Assembly (NCBI GenBank): GCA_910586575.1
Contig: CAJUJQ010000001.1
Location: 22,590-86,589 of the forward strand
Direction: 5' to 3'
Source: an uncultured Clostridia bacterium
GTDB lineage: Bacteria; Bacillota; Clostridia; Oscillospirales; Butyricicoccaceae
Length of the DNA stretch: 64,000 nt
Shown here: in pieces, positions 26,035-34,098 of the stretch
Layout of the letters: each line of letters starts with the position of its first letter
How positions within the stretch are numbered: position 1 is the stretch's first letter
Notes under the pieces: generated by a model
What the model was told of the DNA's origin: nothing
Databases searched by the model: none
What the model saw: only the letters and a program-made list of their open reading frames with translations
Position numbers and translations under genes: made by a program

Positions 26035-26745
26035 TTATTCGCCGAGATACGCAGCCTTGATGGCGTCGTTTGCCATCAGCTCCCGCGCCGGGCCGGACAT
26101 GACGACCTTGCCCGTTTCCAAAACATAGGCGCGGTCGGCGATGGACAGCGCCTTCTTGGCGTTCTGCTCGACCAGGAGCACGGTCACGCCCTGCGCGCTG
26201 ACCTCCTCAATAATCTTGAAGATTTCGCTGACAAACAGCGGGGACAGGCCCATTGACGGCTCGTCCATCAGCAGGATCTTGGGCTTGCTCATCAGTGCGC
26301 GGCCCATCGCCAGCATCTGCTGTTCGCCGCCCGAGAGCGTACCCGCCAGCTGGGTGCGGCGCTCCTTCAGCCGTGGGAAGCGCTCATACACCATATCGAG
26401 CGAATCCGCGATTTCTGCCTTGTCCGATCGGGTATACGCGCCCATCATCAGGTTTTCATACACGCTCAGATTGGAAAACACGCGACGCCCCTCCGGCACG
26501 TGCGACATGCCGAGCGACACAATCTTGTGGGACGGGGTGCGCGTCAGCTCCTGCCCCTCGAACTGCACCGAGCCGGATTTCGCGTGGAGCAGCCCGGTAA
26601 CGGTGTGCAGGATAGTGGTCTTGCCCGCGCCGTTCGCGCCAATCAGCGCGACAACCTCACCCTGCCCGACCTCGAAAGAGGCGTCTTTGATGGCATGGAT
26701 CATGCCGTAATATACGTTTAAGCCTTTGACTTCCAGCATTGCCAT
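26035..26745 (-). CDS. livF: Branched-chain amino acid ABC transporter ATPase LivF
   Basis: A 236-aa cytoplasmic ATPase of the high-affinity branched-chain amino acid importer. Walker A GANGAGKTT, signature LSGGEQQML, Walker B ILLMDEPSMGLSP and the switch His (LLVEQN context) are intact. Residues VPEGRRVFSNLSVYENL are typical of LivF rather than LivG. The ATG at 26745 has AAGGGGG upstream; the longer in-frame extension to 26841 overlaps livG and lacks family similarity. It is the last gene of livJ-H-M-G-F, 17 bp after livG. Confidence 0.95.
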   Translation of the reverse strand: MAMLEVKGLNVYYGMIHAIKDASFEVGQGEVVALIGANGAGKTTILHTVTGLLHAKSGSVQFEGQELTRTPSHKIVSLGMSHVPEGRRVFSNLSVYENLMMGAYTRSDKAEIADSLDMVYERFPRLKERRTQLAGTLSGGEQQMLAMGRALMSKPKILLMDEPSMGLSPLFVSEIFKIIEEVSAQGVTVLLVEQNAKKALSIADRAYVLETGKVVMSGPARELMANDAIKAAYLGE

Positions 26746-26761
26746 TGGTGTGCGCCCCCTT

Positions 26762-27520
26762 TCATTCGCCCAGATATGCCGTGACAACCTCTGGGTTGTG
26801 CAGCACCTCGGAAGGTGTGCCCTGTGCCAGCTCACGGCCAAAGTTCAGCACGTACAGATATTCACAGATGCCCGCGACGAGCTTCATATCGTGCTCAATC
26901 AGCAGGACGGTCACGCCGTATTTTTTGCGCACCAGCTCGATGGTTTCCATCAGTTCGCCGGTTTCCTGCGGGTTCATACCCGCCGCCGGTTCGTCGAGCA
27001 GCAGCAGCTTGGGGCTGGTGCCCAGCGCCCGCGCGATTTCCAGCTTACGCTGCTGGCCGTAGGGCAGGTTCGCCGCCGTGAACTGACTCTTTTCCGCCAA
27101 GCCAAACACGCGCAGGATATCGAGCGCCCGCTCGTCCATCTCGCGTTCCTTTTTGCGATAGCTGCCCAGGTGCAGGAAGCTCTCGGCAAGGGTGTAGCCG
27201 ACCTGGTTATGCAGCGCGGTCTTGACGTTGTCAAGTACGGTCAGCTTGTTGAATAAGCGGATATTCTGGAAGGTACGGGCAACGCCGAGCCTACAGATTT
27301 CGTGCGGCGCTTTGCCGACCAGGTTTTCCCCGTCCAGACGGATGCCGCCGTCGGTGGGGCGGTACACGCCGGTCAGCATATTAAAGACGGTCGTTTTGCC
27401 CGCACCGTTCGGCCCGATGAGACCAACCAGGCCGCCTTTTTCGATGCTCATGCTCAGCGCATCGACCGCCCGCAAGCCGCCGAATGAAATGCCCAGCTGG
27501 GTAACTTCAAGCATCGGCAT
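26762..27520 (-). CDS. livG: Branched-chain amino acid ABC transporter ATPase LivG
   Basis: A 252-aa ATPase partner of LivF. Walker A GPNGAGKTT, a Q-loop region followed by VARTFQNIRLFNKLTVLDNV (typical of LivG), the signature PYGQQRKLEIARAL (LivG has a variant signature) and Walker B LLLDEPAAGMNPQE. The C-terminus VTAYLGE is conserved in the family. It is coupled to livM: its AAGGAGGTG Shine-Dalgarno lies inside the last livM codons. Confidence 0.95.
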   Translation of the reverse strand: MPMLEVTQLGISFGGLRAVDALSMSIEKGGLVGLIGPNGAGKTTVFNMLTGVYRPTDGGIRLDGENLVGKAPHEICRLGVARTFQNIRLFNKLTVLDNVKTALHNQVGYTLAESFLHLGSYRKKEREMDERALDILRVFGLAEKSQFTAANLPYGQQRKLEIARALGTSPKLLLLDEPAAGMNPQETGELMETIELVRKKYGVTVLLIEHDMKLVAGICEYLYVLNFGRELAQGTPSEVLHNPEVVTAYLGE

Positions 27521-27521
27521 G

Positions 27522-28553
27522 TCATTCCACCTCCTTATGCCTGCCGGAGAACAGGCGTTCCTTGAGTTTCGAGTTGTTGAACAGCATCAGCGCAATCAGC
27601 AGGATTGCGTAAAGCAGCATACGGTAATCGTTCACCGCGCGCAGCAGCTCCGGGAGCACAGTCAGCAGCGCCGCCGCAATAATCGAGCCCCAGATGTTGC
27701 CCAAGCCGCCCAGCACGACAAAAACCAGCACCAGGATCGACGTATTAAAGTCAAATTTGGCAGCGGTGACGGTGGAATAATTCATTGCGTACAGCGTGCC
27801 CGCCATGCCCGCAAAAACCGCCGACACCACAAAGGCAAGCAGCTTGTAACGGGTGATGGAAATGCCGATGCTTTCGGCGGCGATGGCATTATCGCGCACG
27901 GCCATGACCGCGCGCCCGGTACGGCTGTGCAGCAGGTTCAGGATCAGCAGCAGGGAGACCAGGATGAGCACAAAGCCCGCCGTAAAGGTGGAAAGCTTGG
28001 ACACACCGCTGACGCCGATGGGACCGTTGATAATCATTTTGCCGCCCTCAGCGAGGGTGAACCTCTGTTCGAGCAGGCTGAAATGCAGGCCGTTTTCATC
28101 GCGGCCAATGTACAGCACATTGACGATATTCATAATAATCTGCCCAAAGGCTAAGGTAACAATCGCGAGATAGTCTCCCTTGAGACGGAGCACCGGGACG
28201 CCGACAATCACGCCCATTACTCCGGCAAACAGCCCGCCGGCGGCCATCGCAATCGCAAGGCGCAGCGGCGCGAAAGGAATCGCGTCGGCAAGCGTCGTGG
28301 TGACGACAATGCCGGTGAACGCGCCGACCGACATAAAGCCCGCGTGCCCGAGCGAAAGCTCCCCCAGGATACCGACAGTCAGGTTGAGCGATACCGCCAT
28401 GACGATGTAAGCGCAAATCGGGACGAGCTGCCCCTTAAAGGAGCTGGTGATGTTGCCCGTCTGAATCATCACCTGTACAACGAGAAATGCTATCAGGACA
28501 ATGCCAAAGGAGATGGTATAATCGCGCCGGTCGGGCGAAAACAATTTTTTCAT
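27522..28553 (-). CDS. livM: Branched-chain amino acid ABC transporter permease LivM
   Basis: A 343-aa membrane permease with about 9-10 hydrophobic segments. Family blocks are LGHAGFMSVGAFTGIV, RLKGDYLAIVTLAFGQI (EAA-like region) and GGLGNIWGSIIAAALLTVLPE near the C-terminus. The ATG at 28553 is favoured, with GAGGTG 6 nt upstream; the GTG at 28562 lies in the Shine-Dalgarno. It lies 10 bp after livH and forms the transmembrane channel with LivH. Confidence 0.94.
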   Translation of the reverse strand: MKKLFSPDRRDYTISFGIVLIAFLVVQVMIQTGNITSSFKGQLVPICAYIVMAVSLNLTVGILGELSLGHAGFMSVGAFTGIVVTTTLADAIPFAPLRLAIAMAAGGLFAGVMGVIVGVPVLRLKGDYLAIVTLAFGQIIMNIVNVLYIGRDENGLHFSLLEQRFTLAEGGKMIINGPIGVSGVSKLSTFTAGFVLILVSLLLILNLLHSRTGRAVMAVRDNAIAAESIGISITRYKLLAFVVSAVFAGMAGTLYAMNYSTVTAAKFDFNTSILVLVFVVLGGLGNIWGSIIAAALLTVLPELLRAVNDYRMLLYAILLIALMLFNNSKLKERLFSGRHKEVE

Positions 28554-28563
28554 AATATCCACC

Positions 28564-29445
28564 TCACACTTTCTCGTTGCTGCGCTTGCCGAGCAGGCCG
28601 TCGGGCTTGACCAGCAGGACGATAATCAGCACGGCGAACACAATCGCGTCCGACAGCTGCATCGAAATGTAGGCACGGCTCATAATCTCAATAATGCCGA
28701 GCATCAGCCCGCCGAGCAGCGCGCCGGGAATCGAACCGATACCGCCGAACACCGCCGCCGTAAACGCCTTGATACCGGGCATCGAGCCGGTGGTCGGGAC
28801 GAGCAGCGGATACGCCGAGCAGAGCAGCACGCCCGCAACGGCGGCAAGCGCGGAGCCAATCGCGAAGGTGACGGAAATGGTGGTATTGACGTTGATGCCC
28901 ATCAGCTGCGCCGCGCCCTTGTCCTCGGAAACCGCGCGCATGGCGGTGCCCATCTTGGTTTTGCTGGTGAACAGGGTCAGGCCGACCATAATGACGATGC
29001 AGGCGGCAACCGTCGCGAGGGTGACGTGGGAAACAATCAGCCCGCCGTCAAAGAAGCTGACCGAGCCGGTACCGACCACCGAGGAAAAGCTCTTGGGGTT
29101 TGCCGTCCAAAGCAGGAGCGCGGCATTTTGCAGGAAGTAGGAAACGCCGATGGCGGTAATGAGGACGGCGAGGGACGCCGCCTCACGCAGGGGCTTGTAG
29201 GCAAGGCGTTCAATGACGACGCCGAGCACAGTGCAGGCAATGGCAGCAAAAATGACGGACACCAGCGGGGAAAGCCCAAGATAGCTGGTTGTGCAGAAGC
29301 TGACATACGCGCCGATCATGATTACGTCGCCATGGGCGAAGTTCAGCATTTTGGCGATGCCGTAAACCATCGTATAGCCCAGGGCGATGATGGCGTACAC
29401 ACTGCCGAGGCTGATGCCGCTAATCAGGTTATTCAGGAAAGCCAT
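28564..29445 (-). CDS. livH: Branched-chain amino acid ABC transporter permease LivH
   Basis: A 293-aa permease with about eight hydrophobic helices. Family blocks are NNLISGISLGSVYAIIALGYTMVYGI, LNFAHGDVIMIGAY, MRAVSEDKGAAQLMGIN and FGGIGSIPGALLGGLMLGIIE. The ATG at 29445 has GAGGTG 10 nt upstream; a TTG at 29463 coincides with that site. Upstream, 449 bp separate it from livJ, containing a repeat and strong hairpins. The permease genes may therefore be expressed less than the binding protein. Confidence 0.94.
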   Translation of the reverse strand: MAFLNNLISGISLGSVYAIIALGYTMVYGIAKMLNFAHGDVIMIGAYVSFCTTSYLGLSPLVSVIFAAIACTVLGVVIERLAYKPLREAASLAVLITAIGVSYFLQNAALLLWTANPKSFSSVVGTGSVSFFDGGLIVSHVTLATVAACIVIMVGLTLFTSKTKMGTAMRAVSEDKGAAQLMGINVNTTISVTFAIGSALAAVAGVLLCSAYPLLVPTTGSMPGIKAFTAAVFGGIGSIPGALLGGLMLGIIEIMSRAYISMQLSDAIVFAVLIIVLLVKPDGLLGKRSNEKV

Positions 29446-29552
29446 GGTAAGGTAACACCTCAAATCCGAATTAAAATTTCATCTTGTGGGGTGGGGCGGC
29501 GGCTTTGCGAACGGCTCTCAAAGCCGTCGTCCCGCCCCATAAGCGGTTATTT

Positions 29553-29606
29553 CAAGATACGCTCAAAGGAGGGCGTACCAATGCGCACCCTCCTTTGGGT
29601 ATCCAG
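29553..29606 (-). other. Strong hairpin in the livJ-livH intergenic leader
   Basis: AAAGGAGGG (29565-29573) pairs perfectly with CCCTCCTTT (29588-29596), flanked by GATAC/GTATC that extends the stem. No U-run follows on the minus strand, so it is more likely a processing or stability element than a terminator. The bases between this hairpin and livH (29446-29552) hold nothing else that I recognise. Confidence 0.5.
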
Positions 29607-29668
29607 AAAACTCTGATAATATATAGCAGGGATTTCCCAGCGGAGCCGCAAAGCGGCAAGCCAGAATC

Positions 29669-29882
29669 CCCCGCGCCGCAGCGCGCATCCAATCCGCCGC
29701 CGCGCGGCGGTCAAACCCGGCAATCGCATTGTCGGATTTGAAACCTTACGCCGGAGCGCAGTGTATTGCCCAAGGGGCAATGCATGGAGCGCAGGCTGAA
29801 CCGATGCACAGCCGTCAGGCTGTGACAGCGGAACCCCCTCGTCCAAAATCCGCAGATTTTGGACGAAGAGCAGGCGCGTCAG
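29669..29882. repeat. 3'-end-associated interspersed repeat, copy B
   Basis: About 214 bp directly after the livJ stop codon, matching copy A (2981-3176) in block order and orientation, with a 15-20 bp longer central part (TGTATTGCCCAAGGGGCAAT hairpin). It contains the same CCAAAATC/GATTTTGG hairpin. It lies between livJ and livH, so it is transcribed with the operon. Confidence 0.75.
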
Positions 29883-29894
29883 GCGCGGCGCGAC

Positions 29895-31118
29895 TCAGTC
29901 CATGCCCACGTATACACCGTTCTCAATGACCATGCCCTTCGGGCTCTTGGATACGGCGCCGTCGGTCCAGGTCATGCCTTCGCCGGTCAGGCCGTCAAAG
30001 GTCATGGATGAGAATGCCTCAATCATCTTTTCACACAGATCCTCAGCGGACATGTCAGCCGTCGCGCCGGTCTGCTCAATCGCCTGCTTGAACGCGTAAA
30101 CGCAGTCATAAGCGTCCGCCGCGAACTGATTCGGGGTTTCGCCGAACAGCTCGTTGTACTTGGAAACAAAGCTCTTGGTGCGCTCGTCCTCCGCGTCCGC
30201 GTTGAACGGGGTCAGCAGCATAACGCCCTCGGCCAGGGAAGTGTCGAAGCCTTCCACGGTCAGGATACCGTCCATGCCGTCAACGCCAAATACCTTCGGC
30301 TGGTAATCCATGCCCTTTGCCTGGGTCAGGATCAGGGAAGCCGGGGTGTAATAAATCGGCAGGTACAGCAGGTCAGCGCCCGCGTTCTTGGCCTCGCCCA
30401 GCTGGACAGAGAAGTCGGTCTGGCTGGCAGTGGTGAAGGTGGTTGCGGAAACGATTTCCAACCCCAGCTCCTTGGCACGCGCCGCGAAACGCTCATAAAT
30501 GCCGCTGGAGTAAACTTCGTCGTTCTGGTAGATAACGGCAATCTTGGTGCCCAGGCTCTGCTCGGAAATGTAATCGGCAGACGCGGTGCCCTGGTTCGGG
30601 TCCATGAAGCACATCTGGTAAACATTGTCCTTGCCCTCGACAACCGCCGTCGAAGAAGCGGACGGGGTCAGCGCAAAAATGCGGTCATCATTGTGGCTGG
30701 TAGAAGTCGCTTCGGCAGGCTTGGAGGTAACGCCGCTCAGGGAGAGCTGCATGCCCCAGTCTTTGAGCGCGTTGTATGCGTTCTCAGCCTTCTCGGGGTC
30801 GTGCTCGTCGTCCTCGTAGTTCAGCTCGAACTGGACCGCGCCGCCCGCCGCGTTGATTTCGTCAACCGCGATTTGCGCGCCGTTCTTGGCAGCGTTGCCG
30901 TAAATCGCAGCCGGGCCGGTCAGCGGGCCGTGGCCGCCAATCTTAAAGGTGCCGCCCGCTTCGCCGGAAGCGCCGGTGTCGCCTTCGTCAGCTGCCGGGG
31001 TGTTGTTGTCGGATGCGCTGTTGTCATCGGCTGCGGCGTCGCCGCCGGAATTGCCGCCGCAGGCTGTCAGGCTGAACACCATCATACCCGCAAGCAGCAT
31101 TGCAAGAATCTTCTTCAT
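29895..31118 (-). CDS. livJ: Branched-chain amino acid ABC transporter substrate-binding lipoprotein
   Basis: A 407-aa periplasmic-binding-protein-fold lipoprotein. The signal peptide MKKILAMLLAGMMVFSLTAC has a lipobox Cys at residue 20, followed by a Gly/Asp/Ser-rich linker (about 21-55). The mature domain (FKIGGHGPLTGPAAIYGNAA, VDEINAAGG, and DGMDGILTVEGFD) is type I peripheral binding protein, LivJ/LivK family. The ligand is probably Leu/Ile/Val, judged from the full livHMGF set downstream; other amino acids or amides are possible. AGGAGG precedes the ATG at 31118. Confidence 0.92.
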   Translation of the reverse strand: MKKILAMLLAGMMVFSLTACGGNSGGDAAADDNSASDNNTPAADEGDTGASGEAGGTFKIGGHGPLTGPAAIYGNAAKNGAQIAVDEINAAGGAVQFELNYEDDEHDPEKAENAYNALKDWGMQLSLSGVTSKPAEATSTSHNDDRIFALTPSASSTAVVEGKDNVYQMCFMDPNQGTASADYISEQSLGTKIAVIYQNDEVYSSGIYERFAARAKELGLEIVSATTFTTASQTDFSVQLGEAKNAGADLLYLPIYYTPASLILTQAKGMDYQPKVFGVDGMDGILTVEGFDTSLAEGVMLLTPFNADAEDERTKSFVSKYNELFGETPNQFAADAYDCVYAFKQAIEQTGATADMSAEDLCEKMIEAFSSMTFDGLTGEGMTWTDGAVSKSPKGMVIENGVYVGMD

Positions 31119-31190
31119 AACAATCCTCCTAAATGGTTGAAACTTTCCAATTGGATGGCGCTCCATGGGGCGCGCTCTCCAATCGAGAAA

Positions 31191-31219
31191 ATTATACTAC
31201 ATTTCGGGACGGTTGTGCA
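31191..31219 (-). promoter_or_regulatory. Candidate sigma-A promoter for livJ
   Basis: On the minus strand: TGCACA (31214-31219, 4 of 6 to consensus), a 17-bp spacer, and a perfect TATAAT (31191-31196), about 70 nt upstream of livJ. In the remaining gap to the PadR promoter (31220-31395) I see nothing. Confidence 0.55.
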
Positions 31220-31395
31220 GGATTTTTTCGCCCTTCCTTCATTTTTTGGAGAAACGCCCGATTCTGCCCCCGGCTGCGCCGCTTCCTTTTAGCAATTTCA
31301 CAAACTTCGCGCGGCATGGTTGGCAGATTCCCCCGTTCCCCCCGTCTTTGGAGTCCAAATGCCCTCCCGTTTACAGATTGTTTTCATATCCATGC

Positions 31396-31424
31396 TTGAC
31401 ATATAATATTATACCACGTATAAT
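31396..31424 (+). promoter_or_regulatory. Sigma-A promoter of the PadR operon
   Basis: Perfect TTGACA (31396-31401), a 17-bp spacer and a perfect TATAAT (31419-31424), 36 nt before the padR start codon. Confidence 0.92.
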
Positions 31425-31426
31425 AT
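31406..31426. promoter_or_regulatory. Candidate PadR operator
   Basis: A perfect 9-bp inverted repeat ATATTATAC-CAC-GTATAATAT covers the promoter spacer and the -10 box. PadR-family repressors commonly bind AT-rich palindromes such as ATAC-N-GTAT in their own promoters, so autoregulation is likely. The protein-DNA link is inference. Confidence 0.65.
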
Positions 31427-31459
31427 AAGCATCAAGAAACCGGAAAGCGAGGTGGCGCA

Positions 31460-31774
31460 ATGGCATTCCCGATTGCCGCGGGCCTGCTGGACGCCGTGGT
31501 GCTGGCGGTCGTCGCCCGTAAGGGTACCTACGGCTACAAAATCACACAGGACGTGCGGCAGGTGATGGATATTTCCGAATCAACCTTGTACCCGGTGCTC
31601 CGGCGGCTGCTCAAGGACGGCAGCTTATCCACCTACGACCAGTCCATTGCCGGGCGCATCCGGCGCTATTACCAGATTACACCCGCCGGGCTGGAAAAGC
31701 TCGCGGCGTACCGTGCCGACTGGATTGCCTACCGCGATTCGATTGAACGGGTGTTAGGGGGAGACGAATCATGA
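31460..31774 (+). CDS. PadR-family transcriptional regulator
   Basis: A 104-aa winged-helix repressor. The family pattern is clear: LLDAVVLAVVARKGTYGYKI, then ESTLYPVLRRLLKDGSL and RRYYQITPAGLEKLAAY. There is no ligand domain, so it is the short PadR subfamily (PadR-s2). It heads a five-gene operon (DUF1700, small membrane peptide, DUF4097, PspC) of the type that in Firmicutes often responds to envelope stress or antimicrobial peptides. Its promoter carries a palindromic operator candidate. The last codons overlap the DUF1700 start by 4 bp. Confidence 0.93.
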   Translation: MAFPIAAGLLDAVVLAVVARKGTYGYKITQDVRQVMDISESTLYPVLRRLLKDGSLSTYDQSIAGRIRRYYQITPAGLEKLAAYRADWIAYRDSIERVLGGDES

Positions 31775-32613
31775 CCGCGTATGAATACCTGAACGCGCTG
31801 CGGGAAGCCCTGGAGGTGCTGCCCGACGACGAGCGCATGAACGCAATCCGCTATTATGAAGAATATTTTCTGGACGCCGGGCCGGAGAATGAGTCCAAGG
31901 TTATCGAAGAGCTGGGGACACCGGGGCAGGTTGCACAGAATATCCTGAATGAGTATACCGATATTGTGCGCGCCACGCCGCGGCAGGAACCGGAGCAGCC
32001 CCCGCCGGAGGACGCACCGTCCCAAGGGGAGCCGATGCGGGCCGAGCCGCTCGGGGAGGACGAAGAACCGCCGCGCAGCTTCCAGGACGGCGGATTCACC
32101 CCGCCGCGCCGGTCGGCGCTGACAACGCTGCTCGCCATTTGCGGCGCGGTGCTGCTGGCGCTCATCGGCATCCCGATTCTGGGAGGGCTGGCCGCTGCCG
32201 CGGGCGGGCTGCTGCTCGGGGCGGTTGCCATGGTTGCCGGGCTGGCAGTCAGCGCGCTGGTGCTGCTGCTCGGGGCGGCCCTGGTGCTGGTCATCCTGCT
32301 GGTGCTGCTGCCGGTTTGCCTGATTGTGTCGGGCGTGGTTATTTGCGGCTGTTCGCTCTTCCTGTGGGGAATGCCCGCCTCCGCGCTGCTGACGCTGGGC
32401 TTTGGGCTTTGCCTGCTGGCGCTTGGGCTGCTACTCGCGGTCGGCTGCTTGAAGCTGGGCGCGGTTTCCTTCCATCCGCTGATGTCCGCCGCAGGCTGGT
32501 GCATCGACCGGCTCGGTCAGGCATGCCGCTGGTGCGTGGCGCAATGCAGGCGGCTGCTTCACTGGTGCGGCGACCTGCTGCGGCGCATGATGGATCGCCT
32601 GAGAGGGGTATGA
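31771..32613 (+). CDS. DUF1700 (HAAS-domain) membrane protein
   Basis: A 280-aa protein. The N-terminal HAAS/DUF1700 helical domain (residues 1-50: MTAYEYLNALREALEVLPDD, YYEEYFLDAG, VIEELGTPGQVAQNIL) is followed by an acidic Pro/Glu linker. Then come several strongly hydrophobic Gly/Ala/Leu helices (about 115-235) and a Cys/Trp-rich amphipathic C-terminal tail. DUF1700 genes almost always follow PadR genes. The HAAS domain is thought to interact with PadR or with partner membrane proteins; the mechanism is unresolved. Start overlap with padR (ATGA) indicates coupling. Confidence 0.88.
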   Translation: MTAYEYLNALREALEVLPDDERMNAIRYYEEYFLDAGPENESKVIEELGTPGQVAQNILNEYTDIVRATPRQEPEQPPPEDAPSQGEPMRAEPLGEDEEPPRSFQDGGFTPPRRSALTTLLAICGAVLLALIGIPILGGLAAAAGGLLLGAVAMVAGLAVSALVLLLGAALVLVILLVLLPVCLIVSGVVICGCSLFLWGMPASALLTLGFGLCLLALGLLLAVGCLKLGAVSFHPLMSAAGWCIDRLGQACRWCVAQCRRLLHWCGDLLRRMMDRLRGV

Positions 32614-32614
32614 T

Positions 32615-32788
32615 ATGATGAGATTGCTATTCCGAATCTGCACCGGGCTGCTGACGCTGGGTGTGCTTGCGCTGCTGGGCGGCGCGGTGGGGCTGGTGGT
32701 GCTCCTGCTGCTGCCCGTGGCGATTGTTTTGGGCGGGGGCGTGCTGGCTGTGTTCGCCGTGGCCTGCCTGCTGCTGCTGATTTTATAG
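32615..32788 (+). CDS. 57-aa hydrophobic membrane peptide
   Basis: Too short for many gene finders but well supported. GAGGGG lies 6 nt before the ATG, it follows DUF1700 directly, and the sequence is nearly all hydrophobic: MMRLLFRICTGLLTLGV, then a Gly/Ala turn and a second Leu-rich helix ending LLLLIL. Two membrane helices are predicted by eye. No family was recognised. In the operon PadR-DUF1700-this-DUF4097-PspC it is probably a small membrane partner. An in-frame ATG one codon later (32618) is equally possible. Confidence 0.7.
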   Translation: MMRLLFRICTGLLTLGVLALLGGAVGLVVLLLLPVAIVLGGGVLAVFAVACLLLLIL

Positions 32789-32850
32789 GAATGTGAGATT
32801 GTATCGGATGATGGGTTTATCATACCGATAAGTGAAAGGAGCTGCTGAAA

Positions 32851-33768
32851 ATGAATCAACTGGTTCGTGCTTGTACCATTGTGCTGGCGGTTGGCGCGGC
32901 ACTGGCTGTGGCGGGGGCCGCTGCCGGAGGGACGCTGTACAGTACCATCGACAGCGAGGGCATCCACCCCTGGAACCGTTTCTATCCGCGCCTGCGCTGG
33001 GAAACGGAATCGGAATATGAAGAGCGCACAGGCTCCTCGCGCGGCAACAGCGGTTCGGTGTGGGACGGCAGCCGGAAGGCGCCCCGCGCACTGGACGATA
33101 TCGAAAATCCTCTTCCCGAGTTGACCGAACCACTGCCCGAAGTTGACCCGGTTACCAGGCTGAAAAAGATAGATTTCGAGCTGGGCGCGGGGAATTATAC
33201 CATTGTCGAGGGTGATTCCTACGGACTGGAAGCCGACGGCGACTGGGTGCGCAGCGACATTGACAACGGCGTATGGAAAATCCGCACCGAAAAGGTCTGG
33301 TCAAACCTGGGGCGGCACATCGACCGGAACTGCACCATCACCGTCCCGGCGGGCTGCACCGTGCAGACGCTTGACTGGGTGGTCGGCGCGGCGAATGTGG
33401 AGGTTTCCGCACCGATCCATGCGGAAAAGGGCGATTTTGAAATTGGCGCAGGCAACCTGGAAATCGACAGCCTGACGGTATCCGGCAAGCTGGATATCGA
33501 GGTCGGCGCGGGCAACCTGGAAATCGGCAGCCTGACGGTATCCGACAGGCTGGATATCGAAATCGGCGCGGGCTATGCCGGGCTTGGCCTGGCAGGCAGC
33601 TGGGAGGATTACCGCATTGATGCCGAGGTCGCGATGGGTTCGGTCACCATTAACGGCAGGGATTTGGTTTCCGGGCTTGCCGGCTCGGCTTCCAAGGGTG
33701 ACGGCAAACGGAAAATTGACGCCGAGGTCGGCATGGGCGCGATTGACATTACGACTGAAAGTGCGTAA
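32851..33768 (+). CDS. DUF4097 beta-helix envelope protein
   Basis: A 305-aa protein with one N-terminal hydrophobic segment (residues 5-30, signal anchor or signal peptide), a proline/charged linker (about 45-105), then a DUF4097/YvlB-like beta-solenoid. The domain shows tandem strands: two near-identical copies of the unit GAGNLEI-SLTVS-LDIE at about 200-245, preceded by NYTIVEGDSYGLEA and ending AEVGMGAIDIT. YvlB-type proteins accompany PspC and stress regulators (LiaFSR/PadR). The domain is most likely outside the membrane. Ribosome-binding site AAAGGAG. The duplicated unit suggests recent internal repeat growth. Confidence 0.82.
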   Translation: MNQLVRACTIVLAVGAALAVAGAAAGGTLYSTIDSEGIHPWNRFYPRLRWETESEYEERTGSSRGNSGSVWDGSRKAPRALDDIENPLPELTEPLPEVDPVTRLKKIDFELGAGNYTIVEGDSYGLEADGDWVRSDIDNGVWKIRTEKVWSNLGRHIDRNCTITVPAGCTVQTLDWVVGAANVEVSAPIHAEKGDFEIGAGNLEIDSLTVSGKLDIEVGAGNLEIGSLTVSDRLDIEIGAGYAGLGLAGSWEDYRIDAEVAMGSVTINGRDLVSGLAGSASKGDGKRKIDAEVGMGAIDITTESA

Positions 33769-33801
33769 AATAGGATTACTACGGAAAGGGAGGATTCAGT
33801 T

Positions 33802-33990
33802 ATGGAACCAAAACGGCTGTACCGCAGTGTCAATAACCGCATGATTTGCGGGGTATGCGGCGGCATCGCGGAATATTTCAACATCGACCCGACGCTCGTG
33901 CGCCTTGGGTTTGCCCTGTTTGCGTTCGGGGCAGGCTCCGGGGTGCTGGCGTACCTGATTGCCGCTGTCATTATCCCAACCGAATATTAA
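33802..33990 (+). CDS. PspC-domain membrane protein
   Basis: A 62-aa minimal PspC protein. It has the conserved N-terminal KRLYRSVNNRMICGVCGGIAEYFNIDPTLVR block followed by a single membrane helix (LGFALFAFGAGSGVLAYLIAAVIIP). PspC domains occur with envelope-stress systems (phage shock, Lia). It is the last gene of the PadR operon, followed 7 nt later by a terminator. The lack of any other Psp gene nearby is normal in Firmicutes. Confidence 0.95.
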   Translation: MEPKRLYRSVNNRMICGVCGGIAEYFNIDPTLVRLGFALFAFGAGSGVLAYLIAAVIIPTEY

Positions 33991-33997
33991 GGATCGG

Positions 33998-34025
33998 CCG
34001 TCCCGGTTTCCCGGGGCGGTTTTTT
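33998..34025 (+). terminator. Rho-independent terminator of the PadR-PspC operon
   Basis: Stem CCGTCCCGG/CCGGGGCGG (one G-T pair) with a TTTC loop, followed by six T residues. Confidence 0.93.
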
Positions 34026-34047
34026 CGCGCGGGGCTTCACTGTTCCC

Positions 34048-34098
34048 TGTGGATAAATTTTGCACAGCTGTGGATAAGTCTGTGGATAATGTGGATAA
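34048..34098 (+). promoter_or_regulatory. Cluster of four perfect DnaA boxes
   Basis: Four exact copies of TGTGGATAA (reverse complement TTATCCACA, the consensus DnaA box) at 34048, 34069, 34081 and 34090, all in the same orientation, within 51 bp. The last two are directly adjacent. No dnaA, dnaN or AT-rich unwinding element is nearby, so this is a DnaA-binding regulatory or titration cluster rather than an evident origin. Confidence 0.75.

Noticed and set aside
33480..33570. CRISPR-like short repeats
   Set aside because: Two adjacent coding repeats within the DUF4097 gene, with no spacers. No CRISPR array was seen in the window.
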